DNA of 64,000 nucleotides from Thioalbus denitrificans. GTDB lineage: Bacteria; Pseudomonadota; Gammaproteobacteria; DSM-26407. Below, piece after piece: positions 35,158 through 43,743 of this stretch. The notes beneath the pieces are model-generated. The model was given only the letters and a program-made list of their open reading frames with translations. It did no database searches and was not told where the DNA came from. Made by a program: the position numbers and the translations under genes. The DNA lies in the NCBI RefSeq assembly GCF_003337735.1, contig NZ_QPJY01000005.1, forward strand, positions 18,265-82,264. The letters are read 5' to 3'. The stretch's first letter is position 1. Every line of letters starts with the position of its first letter.

Positions 35158-36586
35158 GATCCACCTCCAGGTCGTGGCGCAGGGGCGTGTGGTCGGCCTG
35201 GCCGAACAGGTCCTCGGCGGCCTCCTGGATGCCTTCGGACAGGGTCGGGTGGGCATGCACGGTCCCGGCCAGCTCCTCGACGCTGCCGCCGCGGCGGAGC
35301 ACCACCGCCGCCTCGTGCACCAGCTCGCTGGCGCAGGGGCCGACGATGTGGGCGCCGAGCAGGGTGCGGGTCCGGCGGTCGGCCACCAGCTTCACGAAGC
35401 CGCTGGTCTCGCCCATGGCCTGGGCGCGACCGAGGGTGCGCAGCTCGAAGCGGCTGCAGGCCACCGCCCCTCCCCGGGCTCGGGCTTCCGGCTCGGTCAG
35501 TCCCACGCAGCCCACCTCGGGCTGGGTGAAGACGGCCAGCGGCACGTGGTCCGCGGTGTAGGTGCGGCCCCCGCCCCGCAGCATGTGCTCCACGGCCACC
35601 CGGGCCTGGGCCGAGGCGGCATGGGCCAGCATGGCGCCGCCGGTGACGTCGCCCGCCGCATAGATGCCGGGCACCGCGGTGCGCATCCAGGAGTCCACGG
35701 CAATCTCCCCGCGTGGCCCCGGTTCGAGTCCCAGCCCGGGGAGCAGGTCGCCGGTGTTGGGGACGCGGCCCGTGCAGACCAGGATGCGCTCCGCCCGCCC
35801 CAGCTCCGTTTCGCCGTGGCAGGCCCGCAGGGTGCCGCCTTCCTCTTCCACCCGGTCGATGCCGCGGCCACCGAGGAAGCGGATGCGACGCCGCTTCAGC
35901 TCCCGGGCGATGAGCCGCGACACGTCGGGGTCGAGTCCGGGCAGGGGCGTCCCGGCACGTCCGGCCAGGGTCACCTCCACGCCCAGGGCGGCGAAAATGA
36001 AGGCGAACTCGCAGGCGATCACGCCGCCGCCGACGATGAGCAGGGAGGCGGGCAGGTCACGCCAGCCCAGTACCTCGTCGCTGGTGCAGACGCGGTCGCC
36101 GTCGAGGGGGATGCCGCCCGGGACATGGGGCCGGGATCCGGTGCACAGGAGCAGGTGGTCGACCCGGATACGGCGGCCGTCGTCGAAGCGCAGGGCGGGA
36201 CCGCGCTCGCGCTCCGGCCGGGCCCGGGCCGGGATGAGCTCGATACCGCGGTCGCCGAACAGGCCGTGGATGCCCTTGGCGAGGCCACCGGTGAGGCGGG
36301 AGATGCCCGCCGCCATCTCCGGCCAGCGGGGCGTGGCCGCACCCTCCAGCGCGATGCCGTAGCGGGCCGCGTCGCGCAGCCGGTCGAGCAGGTGGCCGGT
36401 GGTGGCGAGGCGCTTGGTGGGGATGCAGCCGCGGTGCAGGCAGGTGCCGCCGAGCCCCGCGGCCTCGGCGAGGGTGACCCGGGCGCCGAGGGCGGCAGCC
36501 CGGAGAGCCGCCACGTAGCCCGCCGGACCGCCGCCGATGATGCCGATGTGGGGGCGCTGCCCCCGGTGATCCTGGAACGATGTCAT
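35141..36586 (-). CDS. lpdA: Dihydrolipoyl dehydrogenase
   Basis: The 481-residue FAD disulfide reductase has GIIGGGPAGYVAA (FAD), the redox pair in GGTCLHRGCIP, an NAD site GGGVIACEFA, a second FAD motif GIYAAGDV and the C-terminal His-Glu in HAHPTLSE. It re-oxidises or reduces protein-bound lipoyl groups with NAD(H). Sequence is complete. It sits between FadL and the lipoyl carrier rather than beside a 2-oxoacid dehydrogenase, so a dedicated partner is likely. Start ATG 36586 has GGAGG 9 bases upstream. Confidence 0.9.
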   Translation of the reverse strand: MTSFQDHRGQRPHIGIIGGGPAGYVAALRAAALGARVTLAEAAGLGGTCLHRGCIPTKRLATTGHLLDRLRDAARYGIALEGAATPRWPEMAAGISRLTGGLAKGIHGLFGDRGIELIPARARPERERGPALRFDDGRRIRVDHLLLCTGSRPHVPGGIPLDGDRVCTSDEVLGWRDLPASLLIVGGGVIACEFAFIFAALGVEVTLAGRAGTPLPGLDPDVSRLIARELKRRRIRFLGGRGIDRVEEEGGTLRACHGETELGRAERILVCTGRVPNTGDLLPGLGLEPGPRGEIAVDSWMRTAVPGIYAAGDVTGGAMLAHAASAQARVAVEHMLRGGGRTYTADHVPLAVFTQPEVGCVGLTEPEARARGGAVACSRFELRTLGRAQAMGETSGFVKLVADRRTRTLLGAHIVGPCASELVHEAAVVLRRGGSVEELAGTVHAHPTLSEGIQEAAEDLFGQADHTPLRHDLEVDHVPAP

Positions 36587-36605
36587 CAATGCTTGCCTCC
36601 TTGGT

Positions 36606-37817
36606 TCAGAAGCGCCAGGTGAGAGCCGCGCCGAGCTGCCAGGCGCCCGCCTCCACCTCGGTGGCGCCGATGGCCTCTTCGTTCTTCAGCGCCACGCCGG
36701 CATGGGCGTCGAGGGTCAGTCCGGCGTTGATGTCCCAGCCCAGCCCAAGGGTCACCTGGTCCTCCCAGATCACCTCGGCGTTGGTGGCCTGGACGTACTG
36801 GACCAGGGCCGGGTTGAGCGGCACCGTGCCGCCACCGAGCCACAGGGAGTCGATGTCGCCGACCGCGGAGCCCACGTCGTCGCGGATGGGACTGTCGGCA
36901 TGGCTGTAGCCGATGCGCCAGCGCAGGGGACCGCGGCCGAGCTGGGCCCCGATCGCGGCGATGAGCTGGTTCTTGTAGAGGTCGCTGTAGGCCTCGGCGC
37001 TCTCCCAGTCCTTCCAGACCAGGTCCGCGCCCAGCAGCAGGCGCCCGCCCAGCAGGCTGTCCATCGCGATGCCGAGCCCCACTTCCCGGGGCTGCTCGAA
37101 GGTGGGGCTGTGGTAGCTCGATGCCCCGTACTGGACCATGTTCTCGTACTCGATGGACAGCGGAGTGCGGTAGTAGCCGCCCAGGGTCAGTCCGCCGGCG
37201 GTGTAGGTGGCGCCGAGTGTGCCGCGGATGCCGAAGTTGCTGGTGGAGGCAGTATTGCCGTTGAGGCCGGCCTGTCCCAGCCCCATGGCCACCGTGGCGG
37301 CGGCTCCGAGGCTGAGGCGGTCGGTGATGCGCCGGCTCAGGGCCGCGTTGGCGCCGAACACCAGAATTTCCGCCAGGGGATCCAGGCTGCCCGCGATGCC
37401 GCGGAAGTCGGAGCCGACCCCGGCGATGACGCTCAGGCCGAGCCCCAGGGTGGTGTCCGGCCCCAGCGGTTGGCTGATGGCCACGTTGGGCACCAGATAG
37501 GGACCGGCCCCGGAGTCGCCCGACCAGGCGCTGCCGGTGGTGCTGCCGTCGTGGCGGGCCTCCACGCGGGGGGTGTAGAAGGTGGCGCCGAACATGAACC
37601 GGGTACCGTCCAGTTGCCCCAGGGTGGCGGGGTTGCCGAACACGGCCGAACCCACATCCTGGGGCCGGGCGACGCCCACGCCGCCCATGCCGCCGGCGGC
37701 GGGCATCATGGTGAGGTTGAGGTCGGTGCCGTAGTTGGCGGCGCCGACCCAGGCCGGAAGGGTGAGCCCGGCCGCCGCGAGAGCGGCGGCCAGGGGGGTT
37801 GCACGAAATATCCGCAT
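36606..37817 (-). CDS. FadL/OmpP1/TodX-family outer membrane protein
   Basis: The 403-residue precursor has a signal peptide (about 1-27, WVGAA), an N-terminal hatch region rich in Met/Gly (about 28-55), alternating beta strands and a C-terminal aromatic residue (LTWRF), as in outer-membrane barrels. FadL-type porins import long-chain fatty acids and other hydrophobic molecules. It lies between osmC and lpdA, suggesting that an imported lipid, perhaps peroxidised, is the substrate of the operon. Start 37817 follows GGAG. Confidence 0.85.
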   Translation of the reverse strand: MRIFRATPLAAALAAAGLTLPAWVGAANYGTDLNLTMMPAAGGMGGVGVARPQDVGSAVFGNPATLGQLDGTRFMFGATFYTPRVEARHDGSTTGSAWSGDSGAGPYLVPNVAISQPLGPDTTLGLGLSVIAGVGSDFRGIAGSLDPLAEILVFGANAALSRRITDRLSLGAAATVAMGLGQAGLNGNTASTSNFGIRGTLGATYTAGGLTLGGYYRTPLSIEYENMVQYGASSYHSPTFEQPREVGLGIAMDSLLGGRLLLGADLVWKDWESAEAYSDLYKNQLIAAIGAQLGRGPLRWRIGYSHADSPIRDDVGSAVGDIDSLWLGGGTVPLNPALVQYVQATNAEVIWEDQVTLGLGWDINAGLTLDAHAGVALKNEEAIGATEVEAGAWQLGAALTWRF

Positions 37818-37833
37818 CGGGGTGTCTCCGGGC

Positions 37834-38379
37834 TCAGGCGGCGCTGGTCTGCAGGCTGCGCAGCTGCCGGCCGTTGACACTTGCCGTCCCGCTGACGGGG
37901 ATGGCGCGGCTGAGGATGTCCAGCACCGGGCAGTGGCTCTCCACCGTTTCGATGAGCCGGGCCAGGGTCTCCTCGTCGGCCTGGCTCTCGATGCGGGTGT
38001 CGAAGGTGATGCGCTTGTAGCCGGGGGGCACCTCGGCGTCGAGGCCGAAAAGACCCTTGAGGTCGAGGTAGCCGCGCGCGCTCACCTCCACCGAGGTCAG
38101 CTCGACACCCATCACCGAGGCGTAGGCCGAGTACATGATCTCCTGGCAGGTGCCGAGGGCGGCGAGCACCAGCTCCACCGGGTTGGGGGCCGAGTCCTGG
38201 CCGCCCAGCTCCGGCGGCTCGTCGATGGTGAAGGAGGGGAATTCGCGTATCTGGACGCGGCAGCGGACATCCTCCTCGAGCACGCTGCTGGCGCGGAAAA
38301 CCACGTTCGACTGGCTGGGGTTGTTCTGGATGTTCCCGATGGTCTTGAGCAGCGCGGCCCGGACATTTTCCTGGGACAT
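37834..38379 (-). CDS. osmC: OsmC/Ohr-family peroxidase
   Basis: The 181-residue protein keeps both catalytic cysteines of the OsmC/Ohr family, Cys78 in ALGTCQE and Cys150 in ESHCPVLD. Family members reduce organic hydroperoxides (OsmC also H2O2) and are re-reduced by lipoylated protein plus Lpd. Exactly these partners are encoded downstream. GAGGAGG precedes the ATG at 38379. It is first in the four-gene operon. Confidence 0.88.
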   Translation of the reverse strand: MSQENVRAALLKTIGNIQNNPSQSNVVFRASSVLEEDVRCRVQIREFPSFTIDEPPELGGQDSAPNPVELVLAALGTCQEIMYSAYASVMGVELTSVEVSARGYLDLKGLFGLDAEVPPGYKRITFDTRIESQADEETLARLIETVESHCPVLDILSRAIPVSGTASVNGRQLRSLQTSAA

Positions 38380-38438
38380 GGGTATTTCCTCCTCGCAGGA
38401 TTCTGTATAGGTCCGCCGCGGTGCAGTGCCGCGACGGT

Positions 38439-38458
38439 GCGGGCGCGTCAGCGCCCGC
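38439..38458. terminator. GC-rich hairpin after the response regulator gene
   Basis: An 8-bp perfect stem (38439-38446 with 38451-38458) with a GTCA loop lies 45 bp past the response-regulator stop and upstream of osmC. It has no T-run, so termination is only a suggestion. Confidence 0.35.
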
Positions 38459-38502
38459 AGTTCAATGCTGGGAGGAAAGTCGGCGGGGGGAAATTCGCGC
38501 GA

Positions 38503-39171
38503 CTACGGTGGGGACTCCGTAGAACTACAGGGTTCCGGGGCCGGCGCGGCTGCCGCGCCGGCCCCGGCGGCGAGGAGCAGGGTGGCCAGCCCGGCCACCG
38601 AGCGCACCTCGAGCTTGCGCAGGATACTGGCCCGGTGGGCCTCCACGGTGCGCGGGCTGAGCGCGAAGGCGCGCGCCACCTGCTTGTTGGACTCGCCCCG
38701 GGCGAGGTGGTGCGCCACCTCCGTCTCCCGCGGGGTGAGCCGGGCCAGGCGCAGCGCCGCCCCGGCCTCGGCCCGCTGCCGTCTCCAGCGCTCCGCGTCC
38801 CGCTCCAGGGCCTCGCGGATGCGCGCGAGCAGGACGTGGTTGCGGAACGGCTTCTCGATGAAGTCCAGCGCGCCCCGGCGCATCATCTCCACCGCCATGG
38901 CGATGTCGCCGTGGCCGGAGACGACGATGACGGGCAGGCCGGGATCCCGTTCGGCCAGGGCCTGCTGCAGTTCCAGGCCGTCCATGCCGGGCAGGCAGAC
39001 GTCGGTGACCAGGCAGGCGGGGCCGGCGGGTGTGTAGGCTTCAAGGAAGGCGAGGGCGGAGTCGAACTCCCGCGCCGGCAGGTGGACCGAGCGCGCCAGC
39101 ACGGCGATGGCCTCGCGGATGGCGGGATCGTCGTCCACCACGTACACGGTCCCGGCGGGGGCGGAGGTCAT
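38503..39171 (-). CDS. FixJ/NarL-type response regulator
   Basis: The 222-residue regulator has a receiver domain (about 8-125; acidic DDD, phospho-Asp in VTDVCLPGMDG, Lys in EKPF) and a LuxR-type helix-turn-helix (about 145-205; LTPRETEVAHHLARGESNK). An Ala-rich tail follows. It overlaps the histidine kinase gene by ATGA and is the last gene of the fhcD-fhcC-kinase-regulator run. The response is likely tied to C1 or redox state. TodS/TodT- and FixL/FixJ-like pairs are its relatives. Confidence 0.9.
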   Translation of the reverse strand: MTSAPAGTVYVVDDDPAIREAIAVLARSVHLPAREFDSALAFLEAYTPAGPACLVTDVCLPGMDGLELQQALAERDPGLPVIVVSGHGDIAMAVEMMRRGALDFIEKPFRNHVLLARIREALERDAERWRRQRAEAGAALRLARLTPRETEVAHHLARGESNKQVARAFALSPRTVEAHRASILRKLEVRSVAGLATLLLAAGAGAAAAPAPEPCSSTESPP

Positions 39172-40733
39172 GGGCCGGCCACCGGCAGGGTGAAGCGGAA
39201 GCGGGTCTCCCCGTCCTCCACGGTGCAGGCGATGCGCCCGCCGTGGTCCTCCACGATGGTGCGGCTGATGGACAGCCCCAGGCCGAGACCGCCGCTGCGG
39301 GTGGTGAAGAAGGGGGTGAACAGCCGGGTGCAGTGCTGCGGGCTGATGCCGCAGCCATTGTCACAGACCTGGAAGGCGATGGTCGCCCCGTCCTCGAGCG
39401 CCGCCTCCAGGTTGATGCGGCGCTCGCCGGCGGGGACCCGGGCCAGGGCCTGGATGGCGTTGGTGATGAGGTTGATCAGCACCTGCTCGATCTGCACCCG
39501 GTCGGCGCGTACCGGCGGTAGGTCGGGCGTGACGGAGCTGTGCAGGATCACGCCGTGGTGGCGCAGCTCCGCGGCGGTGAAATGCAGCACGTTGTCGACG
39601 ATGACCTGCGGCGGGGTGGCCGCCGGCCGCGGGGCGCGCTTGCGCACGAAGTCGCGCAGCCGGCCGATGATGGTCGCGGCGCGGCCCGACTGTTCCACCA
39701 CGCGCTCCAGCAGGTTCCGCACCTCGCCGTCGGCGCCGGGCAGCGCGGCGGCCGATTCCGCGTAGCTGGAGATGGCGCACAGGGGCTGGCTCAGTTCGTG
39801 GGCCAGCCCCGAGGCCAGTTCGCTCAGGGTGCTCAGCCGGCAGACGTGCGCCAGCTCGGCCTGCTGCTGGCGCAGCTTGGCCTCGGCACGCTTGCGCTGG
39901 TCGATGTCCCGGGTGATGGCCAGCAGGGCGTCGATATGCCCCTCGCCGTCGCGCAGCGGCGTGGCGTGGGTCTCGAGCCAGCGGCGCCGGCCGCCGAGGC
40001 CCGTCACCTCGAAGGCCAGGGTGGCGCGCTCGCCGGCGAAGACCCGCCGGGTGAGGGCCCGGTAGGCCGCGTGATAATCGGGGACCAGGAAATCGTAGAC
40101 GGTGCGGCCCACCACCTGCCCGGAGGAGACGGCGTCGAGCAGGGCGCGGCCGGCCGGGTTGATCTCCAGGATGACGCCCTGCCGGTCGTGCAGCTTCACG
40201 CACTCGGGCTCGGACTCGATGATGGTCCGCAGGCGGTTGCGCTGCTCCTCCAGCTGCCGCGTCATCCACTTGCGCTCGGTGATGTCGCGGGTGATGGCCA
40301 GCAGTCCCGTCACGGCACCGCCGGGGGCGGCGCGCAGGGGCACGGCGTGGGTCTCCAGCCAGCGCCGCCGGCCGCGGAAGGTGAGCAGCTCGAACTCCAT
40401 GGTGCCGGGCTCGCCCCTGAACACCGCCTCGGTGAGGGCCCGGTAGGCGGCGTGGTGTTCGGGGGCGATGACGCCGTAGACGGAGCGGCCGACGATGCGT
40501 CCCGGACGGCTGGCCTCCAGCAGCGCCAGCCCGGCGGCGTTCATCCGCTCGACGATGCCCTCCCGCGATTGCAGCTTGACGCACTCCGGGGCGGCCTCGA
40601 ACAGGGTCCGGAACAACAGGTCGTCGCCCCGGGCGCCACGCCGCCGCGCCTGCCGCCGCAGGCCCAGCCAGGCGGCGCCGCCGCCCGCGGCGAGCCCGGC
40701 GGCGAGTGCGCTGATGAGAGCGGCGTGGGTCAT
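39168..40733 (-). CDS. PAS-PAS sensor histidine kinase
   Basis: The 521-residue kinase has one N-terminal membrane segment (about 5-24), two near-duplicate PAS/PAC modules (about 45-160 and 165-280; both with a FEL/FEV-type F-alpha pattern and RRRWLETHA), HisKA with the phospho-His in GLAHELSQPL, and an HATPase domain (CDNGCGIS, GLGLGLSIS). It is FixL/TodS-like without a visible heme-binding signature. It starts 6 bp after fhcC, so it is co-transcribed with fhcDC. Confidence 0.9.
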   Translation of the reverse strand: MTHAALISALAAGLAAGGGAAWLGLRRQARRRGARGDDLLFRTLFEAAPECVKLQSREGIVERMNAAGLALLEASRPGRIVGRSVYGVIAPEHHAAYRALTEAVFRGEPGTMEFELLTFRGRRRWLETHAVPLRAAPGGAVTGLLAITRDITERKWMTRQLEEQRNRLRTIIESEPECVKLHDRQGVILEINPAGRALLDAVSSGQVVGRTVYDFLVPDYHAAYRALTRRVFAGERATLAFEVTGLGGRRRWLETHATPLRDGEGHIDALLAITRDIDQRKRAEAKLRQQQAELAHVCRLSTLSELASGLAHELSQPLCAISSYAESAAALPGADGEVRNLLERVVEQSGRAATIIGRLRDFVRKRAPRPAATPPQVIVDNVLHFTAAELRHHGVILHSSVTPDLPPVRADRVQIEQVLINLITNAIQALARVPAGERRINLEAALEDGATIAFQVCDNGCGISPQHCTRLFTPFFTTRSGGLGLGLSISRTIVEDHGGRIACTVEDGETRFRFTLPVAGP

Positions 40734-40739
40734 CGGTGC

Positions 40740-41552
40740 TCAGTCCGGCGCGAAGAGCTCTCCCCTGCCGTCCGTGGCCAGGTCGCCCACCCAGCGCTGC
40801 AGCGGGTCTCCCCGCAGCCGTTCCGCCCAGGCCGGCTGGTGGCGGGCCAGCACCGGGATGAGCAGCTCGAGAAAGCCCGGACGCCAGGCGCCGGTGGCGT
40901 TGAAGGTGGGCGGCAGCCCTTGCGCCGGTGTGCCCAGCAGCAGCGTTCCCCGGCGCATGCCGGTGCCGGCCAGCGCGCCGGCCCGGCCCAGCACCGCCAC
41001 GGTCCCGGCGATGATCCGCGCCGCGCAGCACTCCCCGGCGTCGCCGTCCACCAGCAGCAGGCCGCGGCGCATCCGCTCCCCGGCGCGGGCGCCGGCGTTG
41101 CCGGCCACGTGCAGCACCCCGCCGGTCATGCCGCGCCGCTCCCCGGCGCGGGGGGCGCCGGGACGCTCGCCGGCATCGCCGTGGACGCGGATCTCCCCGC
41201 CGGCCATGGCGCTGCCGGTGAAGGGCCCGCTGCTGCCGCGGATCTCCAGCACCCCGCCGCGCAGCCCCTCGCCGGCGTACCAGCCCACGTCCCCCTCCAC
41301 CAGCACCCGGCCGCCGTCGAGTCCCGCCGCCACGCCGTCGAGGCGGGGATCGCCGCCGAGGATGCGCAGCTCGGCCGGGTCGCCGGGGCGCACGCGGAAC
41401 AGCTCGCCGAGGGCCACCGGCGTCCGGCCGCAGGGCAGCGCCAGCCGTTCGATGGCCCCCGCGCCGAGCCCGGCGAGCCGGTCCGGGCGGAGGCCGGAGA
41501 GATCCACCCGGCCGGGGAGTGGCTGCCTCAGCTCCAGGGTCAGGGCGCTCAT
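40740..41552 (-). CDS. fhcC: Formyltransferase/hydrolase complex subunit C, FhcC
   Basis: The 270-residue protein is a right-handed beta-helix of the FwdC/GltB C-terminal type, with repeating Gly-rich turns such as GDAGERPGAPRAGERRGMTGG. FhcC is a structural subunit that binds FhcD and FhcA in the Fhc complex. It overlaps fhcD by ATGA and is followed by the kinase gene. Length is typical of methylotroph FhcC. Confidence 0.92.
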   Translation of the reverse strand: MSALTLELRQPLPGRVDLSGLRPDRLAGLGAGAIERLALPCGRTPVALGELFRVRPGDPAELRILGGDPRLDGVAAGLDGGRVLVEGDVGWYAGEGLRGGVLEIRGSSGPFTGSAMAGGEIRVHGDAGERPGAPRAGERRGMTGGVLHVAGNAGARAGERMRRGLLLVDGDAGECCAARIIAGTVAVLGRAGALAGTGMRRGTLLLGTPAQGLPPTFNATGAWRPGFLELLIPVLARHQPAWAERLRGDPLQRWVGDLATDGRGELFAPD

Positions 41553-42457
41553 GCCAGCACCTCCCGCAGGGGGTAGTGGAACTGGCCGAGCCGGCCGCCG
41601 TAATTGCCCGCCGAGATGCGGCGCACCCCGCTCTCCGGGCCGCCGGCGCAGGCCGCCCCGATGCCGGCGCGCAGGGCGCCGCGCACGTCGGCGTCGGTCA
41701 GGCCGTTGACCACGATCTCCAGCACCGCCCGGATCTCCGGCGCCAGGCGCGATTCCACCAGTCCCCGCAGGGTGGGGCAGTAGGCGTCGTTGGTGGAGGC
41801 GGGCAGGGCCTTGTACTTGGAGCCCACCTTGGAGCCGGAGCGCACCACGCCGCCCGGGAAGGGGAGTACCACGTTGGGCAGCCGGCGCATGGCCGTCACG
41901 GCCGCCTCGCAGGCCGCGAGCGCCGCCTCCACCCCGGTGGCCAGCACCAGGAAGTTGCCGCCCCCCACCGCCTTCACCCGGGCGCTCAGCTCCGCGCACA
42001 GGAACTCCCCGTCCATCACCGGGATGCGCCAGTAGCGCCGCCCGTCGATGAGCTTGCTGGCCTGGTGGCCGTCGCCGAAGAAGCGCAGCCGCTGGCCGAG
42101 GGGGACCGGCTTGCCGCCCTCCGGCCCGGCTTCCATCCCGGCGAAGAGGGCGGTGGTGGGGCAGGTGAGCACGCACTGGCCGGCGCGCCGCTCGAGGTGC
42201 TTGGCCAGGTCGTCGCCCGACATGGCGAACAGCAGCACGCTCACGCCCGGGCGGCCGTCGGGTGTCTGCGCCGGCGCCAGCTCCGCCTCGATGCCCGCCT
42301 CCACGCCGCAGCCGATCACCGAGGTGGCGAACCCGGTCATGGTCTCGGCGGCGGTCCGGGCCCAGCGGGCGCTGATGGCGGTGATGATCACCCGCGTGGC
42401 CTGCATGCCGAAGGCCTCGGCGAAGGTGTCCTCGATCTCGACTCCGTTCAGGTGCAC
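41549..42457 (-). CDS. fhcD: Formylmethanofuran:H4MPT formyltransferase, FhcD
   Basis: The 302-residue Ftr homologue starts with HLNGVEIEDTFAEAF, the usual start of the family. It transfers the formyl group from formyl-H4MPT to methylofuran, the step before hydrolysis by FhcA. Motifs VIITAIS and CPTTALFAGM are present. The start codon is GTG at 42457 with GAGGAGCG just upstream. First gene of the fhcD-fhcC-kinase-regulator operon, divergent from the beta-RFAP synthase operon. Confidence 0.93.
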   Translation of the reverse strand: MHLNGVEIEDTFAEAFGMQATRVIITAISARWARTAAETMTGFATSVIGCGVEAGIEAELAPAQTPDGRPGVSVLLFAMSGDDLAKHLERRAGQCVLTCPTTALFAGMEAGPEGGKPVPLGQRLRFFGDGHQASKLIDGRRYWRIPVMDGEFLCAELSARVKAVGGGNFLVLATGVEAALAACEAAVTAMRRLPNVVLPFPGGVVRSGSKVGSKYKALPASTNDAYCPTLRGLVESRLAPEIRAVLEIVVNGLTDADVRGALRAGIGAACAGGPESGVRRISAGNYGGRLGQFHYPLREVLA

Positions 42458-42517
42458 GGCGCTCCTCTTCGGCTCCGGGGCGGCCGGCGGTATGCCGGCG
42501 CGGTGTCTTCTCCCGAT

Positions 42518-42533
42518 AGCAGGGTCCGTGCCA
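42518..42533 (-). promoter_or_regulatory. Sigma-54 promoter of the fhcDC operon
   Basis: The minus strand reads TGGCACG-GACC-CTGCT: complete -24, one mismatch in -12 and exact GG-N10-GC. Predicted start near 42507, leader about 50 nt. Confidence 0.7.
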
Positions 42534-42587
42534 GCGCCGCCGGGGCCATGGAACCGGGCGGATGGGGGCCGGACCGGGACGGTGGCG

Positions 42588-42619
42588 GTGTCCCGTGTGC
42601 GCAGGGACCGTGACAGTGT
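42588..42619. promoter_or_regulatory. Candidate activator site between divergent C1 promoters
   Basis: GTGTCCCG (42588-42595) and CGTGACAGTGT (to 42619) form an imperfect inverted pair. The 12-mer at 42608-42619 is the exact reverse complement of one near 18153 in the activator-gene palindrome. It lies about 105 bp from the predicted start sites of both divergent promoters. The rest of 42458-42742 shows no gene. Confidence 0.55.
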
Positions 42620-42689
42620 GCCCCAGCCCGGTGGCAGCGGTGCGCCGCACGGGGCCGGGGCGGCGTGGTGAATCCCGGGCTTGCGGCGG

Positions 42690-42705
42690 TTGGCATGGTC
42701 GTTGC
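42690..42705 (+). promoter_or_regulatory. Sigma-54 promoter of the right H4MPT operon
   Basis: TTGGCAT-GGTCG-TTGC has exact GG-N10-GC spacing and one mismatch in the -24 block. A start near 42717 makes the ATG at 42743 the preferred start of the beta-RFAP synthase gene. Confidence 0.65.
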
Positions 42706-42742
42706 GATGGTGGGCGGCATGGACAGCGGAGCGCATACAGAG

Positions 42743-43726
42743 ATGGCCGGCGGCGTCCGGGTGGAGACCCCCACCCGGCTGCACCTCGGCTTCGTGGACC
42801 TCAACGGCGGGCTGGGGCGCCGCTTCGGCAGCCTCGGCCTGACCATCGACGGCTACGCCACCCGGGTCCGGGTGGCGCCGGCGGCGCGGGACGGCGCCGA
42901 GGGGCCAGAGGCCGGGCGCGCCCTGGCCTATGCCCGGCGGGTGCTGGAGGCCGCCGGCCATGCCGGCGCGGTGCGGGTGCGGGTGGAGTCCACCGTGCCC
43001 GCCCACCAGGGGCTCGGGTCGGGCACCCAGCTCGGCCTGGCGGTGGGATGCGCGGTGGACCGGCTGTTCGGGCTCGGCCTCGGCACCCGTGGCGTGGCCC
43101 GGATCGCCGAGCGCGGCGCCCGCTCCGGCATCGGCATCGGCGCCTTCGACCAGGGCGGCTTCCTGGTGGACGGCGGGCGCGGCGCCGGTGACGGGCTGCC
43201 GCCGGTCATCGCCCGCCACCCGTTCCCGGAGGCATGGCGGGTGGTGCTGCTGCTGGACGCGCGCGGCGGCGGTCTGCACGGGCCGGCCGAGGCGGCGGCG
43301 TTCCGCGCGCTGCCCGAGTTCCCGGCGGAGCGGGCCGCCCATCTCGGCCGCCTGGTGCTGCTGGGAATCCTGCCGGCGCTGGCGGAAGCCGATTTCGAGC
43401 CCTTCGCCCGCGGGGTGGGCGAGCTGCAGCGCACGGTGGGCGATCACTTCGCCCCGGCCCAGGGCGGGCGCTTCACCAGCCCGGCGGTGGCCGCGGCGCT
43501 GGCCTGGTGCGAGGCCCGGGGGCTGTACGGCGTGGGCCAGAGCTCGTGGGGACCCACCGGCTTCGTGCTGGTGCCCGACGCCGATACCGGTTCGCGGCTG
43601 GTGGCGGGGCTGCGCCGGCGCTTCGGCGAGCTCGGCCCGCTGCGCTGCCGGCTGGTGGCGGCCCGCAACCACGGCGGCCGCATCGATGTGGGGGCGCGGC
43701 CGGAGCGGCTGCGCCGCGTGACCTGA
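42743..43726 (+). CDS. Beta-ribofuranosylaminobenzene 5'-phosphate synthase
   Basis: The 327-residue GHMP-kinase-fold protein (PTRLHLGFVDLNGG; LGSGTQLGLAVG) is beta-RFAP synthase (MptG-type). It condenses p-aminobenzoate with PRPP, the first committed step of the H4MPT arylamine chain; pabB, the PABA source, is downstream. Motif SSWGPTGF near the C terminus is typical. The frame is open from 42665, but the sigma-54 promoter lies inside that extension. First gene of the right operon. Confidence 0.9.
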   Translation: MAGGVRVETPTRLHLGFVDLNGGLGRRFGSLGLTIDGYATRVRVAPAARDGAEGPEAGRALAYARRVLEAAGHAGAVRVRVESTVPAHQGLGSGTQLGLAVGCAVDRLFGLGLGTRGVARIAERGARSGIGIGAFDQGGFLVDGGRGAGDGLPPVIARHPFPEAWRVVLLLDARGGGLHGPAEAAAFRALPEFPAERAAHLGRLVLLGILPALAEADFEPFARGVGELQRTVGDHFAPAQGGRFTSPAVAAALAWCEARGLYGVGQSSWGPTGFVLVPDADTGSRLVAGLRRRFGELGPLRCRLVAARNHGGRIDVGARPERLRRVT

Positions 43727-43743
43727 GAGGAGCTGCCACCCCG

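Noticed and set aside
35718-35740. Second GGTTCGAGTCCC match as a partner of the tRNA-like 3' end
   Set aside because: It lies inside the intact lpdA coding sequence and the flanking acceptor-like bases do not match.
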